From positions 14,319,351 to 14,383,350 of the forward strand of contig NC_079877.1 in NCBI RefSeq assembly GCF_029227915.1: a DNA stretch of 64,000 nt, written 5' to 3'. Shown one piece after another: positions 60,720-64,000 of this stretch. Source of the stretch: Hydractinia symbiolongicarpus. Lineage: Eukaryota > Cnidaria > Hydrozoa > Anthoathecata > Hydractiniidae. The stretch's first letter is position 1, and every line of letters begins with the position of its first letter. Both the position numbers and the translations under genes were made by a program. The notes beneath the pieces were generated by a model. The model made no database searches, was not told where the DNA came from, and was given only the letters and a program-made list of their open reading frames with translations.

Positions 60720-63100
60720 ATTCGCATTCAGAGTTTTGTGTCTAGGAATTGTTTCTCAAATCACACATCTGCTTCCAAAAGTCAAAATAGATATGGCTAT
60801 TTGCGTCTTAGAATCCAAACCTCTTTCTCAAATTTAAAATATGGAATTTCGACTTAGATTGTGCGATCGTGATAAAACTCGTACTCCACATATCGTATCA
60901 AAAATGGCGTCATATAATAGTGTGGTTGACGAAGATCTTTTACGTTATATGGTCAGCGGCAGCTACTCACCAACAAGCATACCCAATAGTCAACGGGTAT
61001 ACTGCTAAAAGCGTTCTGATATAATTTGAACTCAATAGCATCAGCAGGATTGATAATACAGAGCTGGAGGACACTGTGTTGGGAATTGCTCCCTCTTATG
61101 GGAATAGCTATGTAAGGTGATTAAGCAATATATGTTCTATGTTAAGAGAACATTTAGTGTTGTTAGCCAACGAAAAGTAGAAAATTCTCTTAAAACCATT
61201 GCCCCAGTGGCCTACAACGCTCTTTCGCGTGACTTTACTGACAGAACTAACTCTGTGCCATATTTTGCCCCATATTATAGGTAAAAGGGACACTTTGACG
61301 AAAATAAATATTCGTCAAAAGTATGGATATACGCATGATTTGTTAGCTGATGGATTTTCATGAATTCTGGTGGAATACGCTAGTATGCTTGTGAAGACCT
61401 CAATACTGACATATAAATTTGTGTGCCGTCCTACATTAGTGAAGTTTGAGGCCCGGAAACAATTGCGAATGAATCATGGTAAGGAGTTCCATCTGATTAT
61501 ATGTAAAATAGCCGGGAAACCCGGCACCGAAACGCCGGGATGAGCCACAGGTAACTGTTGTTGAATGCCCTAAGGAGTGCTCAAAAGGAACTGCAAACTT
61601 CAGGTGGAGCGCTTTAGTACAGGTATGCAGTATGTCGCAAATCAAGTGAAGCGCATACACCATTGTAGTGTTGTGACTGTAACATATTTTTTCCTGCAAC
61701 AAAGGCTGAAATAAAAACAAAGTTCACAACCGTTGTGACTCCGTCATAGCAAAAACAATCGGTTAATATTATTTTATTTTGCGAAATGACACCGGGCTAA
61801 GCGCTTAGTACAGTTAAAGAGAGTTGAAGATGCGTATAGGGACAATACCTTTTTGAAGAAAACTTTCTCTCACTCTGTGTAAATAAAAACACAAGAAACA
61901 GTCCATTGATAACACAGTGCTGAGTGGTTAATCCAGGTAAGCAGTGTTGCACATTCGTACAGGTGTGATTCCCAAGAAAGTTTAAAATTAATTGTCACCG
62001 GGGTTAACCCCTTAGTACAGGTCATCACACATGCGGATAGGCGTAACTTCCTTTTTCAAAAAATGGTCTTTCGTTAACACTGAGCTAAGCGCTTAGTAAA
62101 GTTTAACAGAGTTGAACAGGCCTATAGGTGTAATACCTTTTTCCATACAAAACTTTAATGCAACTTTGGTTTAAAAAAACCCACAGAACAGCCTGTCGTT
62201 ACCCGTCTAGCTAAAACAATCGCTCAGCCATTTTATTTGCAGAAATAGGTTTCAGAGAAATATGTAAAAGATGTAGCTACCTAGCTACATTTAGCATAAG
62301 AATTATTGCTTAAGAATATTGTTGTAACCAAACTGCATTTTATACCTTCACTTTTTAAGGAGCTAGCTAAATAGCCACATCCTTAACATCAAAATAAGTG
62401 TTGGCTAGGATAAAAAGCTCTTATAACAAACAGAATAACAATAAGTGAGGCTCTAGCTAGCTAACTAACCATTAAAATCTTCTTTCCTAGCCAAACATTC
62501 TAGCCAAACTGGTGCATTTAAGATTTGTATGTGGCTAAAAAATGTGACAATATATTTATCCTAACATTGAAAACAAACAGGAAACAAATATTACAAATAT
62601 ATAAAGCTTTATTGCGGATATCGTCTACATTGCACCCAGTCATTGCACCCAGTCAATTTTAGAGATGTGATGTACTCTACTTTAATTTCATTAATAACTT
62701 TGTCCATGTGCCAGGTCAATCTATCTGGGAAAAAAGCGTCCTGTTTTATTCTGACAGCATTCGAATTTTTTGTCTGTTTTTCGAGCTGGTTCACCTTCTT
62801 TTCTATGCGATCATCCGTCCCCGTCATGCTGGCAAACCAATCTCGTCCCCAACACCTTTTTTCGCTTTTGTGATATCGGGGACGGCGCGAAGAAGAAAGC
62901 ACTGGACCCGGCCGCCTTCTACACCCAGAAATCTTGGGTGTAGACTGCAGCGTCAGCACTTTTGCTAAATGTCTTCAGTTCTTTATATGGATATGTGACA
63001 TCCATATATGGAATATAACTAAGAAATTAAAATTATTTCAAAAAGTGAACGGCGAGTTAAACTTTTAAAAGGGTTCCTTTTTTTCAAAATGGACAAGTTT
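60720..63100. other. Intergenic; repeats and weak coding relics
   Basis: Frames at 61,100-61,300 (+) such as RTFSVVSQRKVENSLKTIAP look protein-like and may be a mobile-element relic, but no family was recognised. A minus frame at 62,959-62,609 covers a CTCGTCCCCA arm (62,840) and has a coiled-coil-like stretch (DDRIEKKVNQLEKQTKNSN); it is also unassigned. Confidence 0.4.
61790..62200. repeat. Degenerate tandem repeat with TAAGCGCTTAGTA core
   Basis: Units of roughly 90-180 bases begin with variants of GCTAAGCGCTTAGTA (61,797; 62,089) or GGGGTTAACCCCTTAGTA (61,999). Each is followed by GTATAGG..(C/G)AATACCTTTTT or a close variant. TAAGCGCTTA is palindromic. No coding capacity. Confidence 0.6.
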
Positions 63101-63160
63101 TGCAATTTTGTAGATTGCAACAAACTTTTTTAATTATAAAAAACATTACCTTATTCACAG

Positions 63161-63595
63161 CAAGTTAAATGTTTCGAGCATCTTTTAAATGGATATGATG
63201 TTATTGGCATTTTACCTACTGGATTTGGGAAATCCCTGTTGTTTCATTTGTTGGCAGACTTGTTTGCCCTGAAAGAGTGTCCGAAATATAGTATTGGTAG
63301 TGGTGTGCCCTCTTAACTCTATCATAGAGGACCAGTTGAAAGTTTTACAAGTGAGAGGTATTGGTACTGGGATGCTTCATTTGGAGCAAACAGTCGTGCC
63401 ATAAAATTGTGTTCATATGATGACAATGGTAAGCCTGAAATACCAATTACAATTAAAAATGGCGAATTAAAACTAGTATTTGCCCACCAAAGATCTCTGT
63501 TTAGTGTCAGAGGATGAGAATAGTTAAAAAATAGCTAAAAAGTTCTGTTTACCAAGAAAATGTTGTCGGTTGTGTTATAGATGAAGCAGCATGTG
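63161..63595 (+). pseudogene. RecQ-like DNA helicase fragment, frameshifted
   Basis: From the acceptor TTATTCACAG the frame reads QVKCFEHLLNGYDVIGILPT and GFGKSLLF, the Q-motif-like region and Walker A (TGFGKS) of RecQ-family helicases. A +1 shift leads to VVCPLNSIIEDQLKVLQVRG (motif Ia region). Further shifts give IPITIKNGELKLVFAH, then SSVYQENVVGCVIDEAACG, whose DEAA is motif II with the usual final His changed to Ala. A donor-like G|GTGAGT follows at 63596. At least two frameshifts and in-frame stops mean this copy is dead, unless the sequence has errors. Related helicases are multicopy in cnidarian genomes, so a dispersed gene fragment is likely. Confidence 0.75.
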
Positions 63596-63599
63596 GTGA

Positions 63600-64000
63600 G
63601 TAAAAACACTCCGTGAATCATTTTTTTTGTGTGTGTGTGTGTGTTTTTTTTTTTTGAAAAAAAAAGACTTTAGGGCTGGCGAACACTTTTTTGCTAGAAA
63701 CGAATTTTAAAATATTTGTTATACGACAATGTAAGACTTTATTTTGGATGTTGCCTCCACTTCACAGATCAATTCGCCGACTCTGACTTTGTCAATGGCA
63801 AACTCACGCTTCCAGTGTACTGTATTTTTCTAGCTAGCTAACTAGCTAAGCTAACTACAAATATTTTTTCTCTCTCTACTTAAAACTATATGTGTACATA
63901 CTATATGTTATAAATAAAGTATATATTCAAACATACAAAGCCGCCCAAACACTAACTTGGCTTTTAAAAGGATGTTAAAGAGTTCGCTGAAAAATCAAAC
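63600..64000. other. Right end of window; no feature
   Basis: AT-rich with GT and T runs near 63,625-63,660 and CTAGCTAG words. Any next exon of the helicase relic was not found. Confidence 0.35.

Overview
This window looks like nuclear DNA of a cnidarian, most likely a hydrozoan. It is very AT-rich, has short exons with GT-AG introns, and is full of short inverted-repeat transposons and SINEs. The animal genes found are an IkB-type ankyrin protein, a DNAJC3/P58IPK co-chaperone, a class A GPCR, and PAN/EGF and trefoil extracellular proteins. Species assignment is inference. No bacterial operons, rRNA or CRISPR were seen.

Layout. 0.1-3.0 kb (-): complete six-exon IkB/Bcl-3-like gene. 3.1-12 kb: gene-poor, with a 280-bp tetranucleotide microsatellite, a decayed integrase-type DNA transposon (7.3-8.9 kb) and a decayed non-LTR reverse transcriptase (10.6-10.9 kb). 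12.1-14.8 kb (+): three members of a small secreted Cys-rich peptide family, one complete, one probably frameshifted, one truncated. A fourth member, complete, lies at 30.3-30.6 kb (-). 16.5-21.4 kb (+): five-exon PAN-EGF-fibrinogen-like secreted protein with a broken duplicated exon. 23.4-24.4 kb (-): single-exon orphan GPCR. 24.4-36 kb: repeats, SINE pieces and long perfect hairpins. 36.1-38.1 kb (-): three-exon conserved protein of unknown function. 40.2-48.5 kb (+): sixteen-exon DNAJC3. 48.5-59 kb: MITEs and a segmental duplication. 59.6-60.5 kb (-): a trefoil-domain exon that splices in phase to an exon of about 22 GYSDNA hexapeptide repeats; a decayed paralogue of the repeat exon is at 54.1-54.3 kb. 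63.2-63.6 kb (+): RecQ-like helicase pseudogene.

The genes do not form one pathway. DNAJC3 serves ER protein folding and the IkB homologue NF-kB control. The secreted peptides, PAN-EGF protein and trefoil-repeat protein are extracellular products, probably lineage-specific. The most likely undescribed items are the trefoil-GYSDNA repeat gene with its duplicated locus, and the CX5CX3CXC peptide family. Exon models were built by hand from splice consensus and reading-frame phase; no alignment or search was run.
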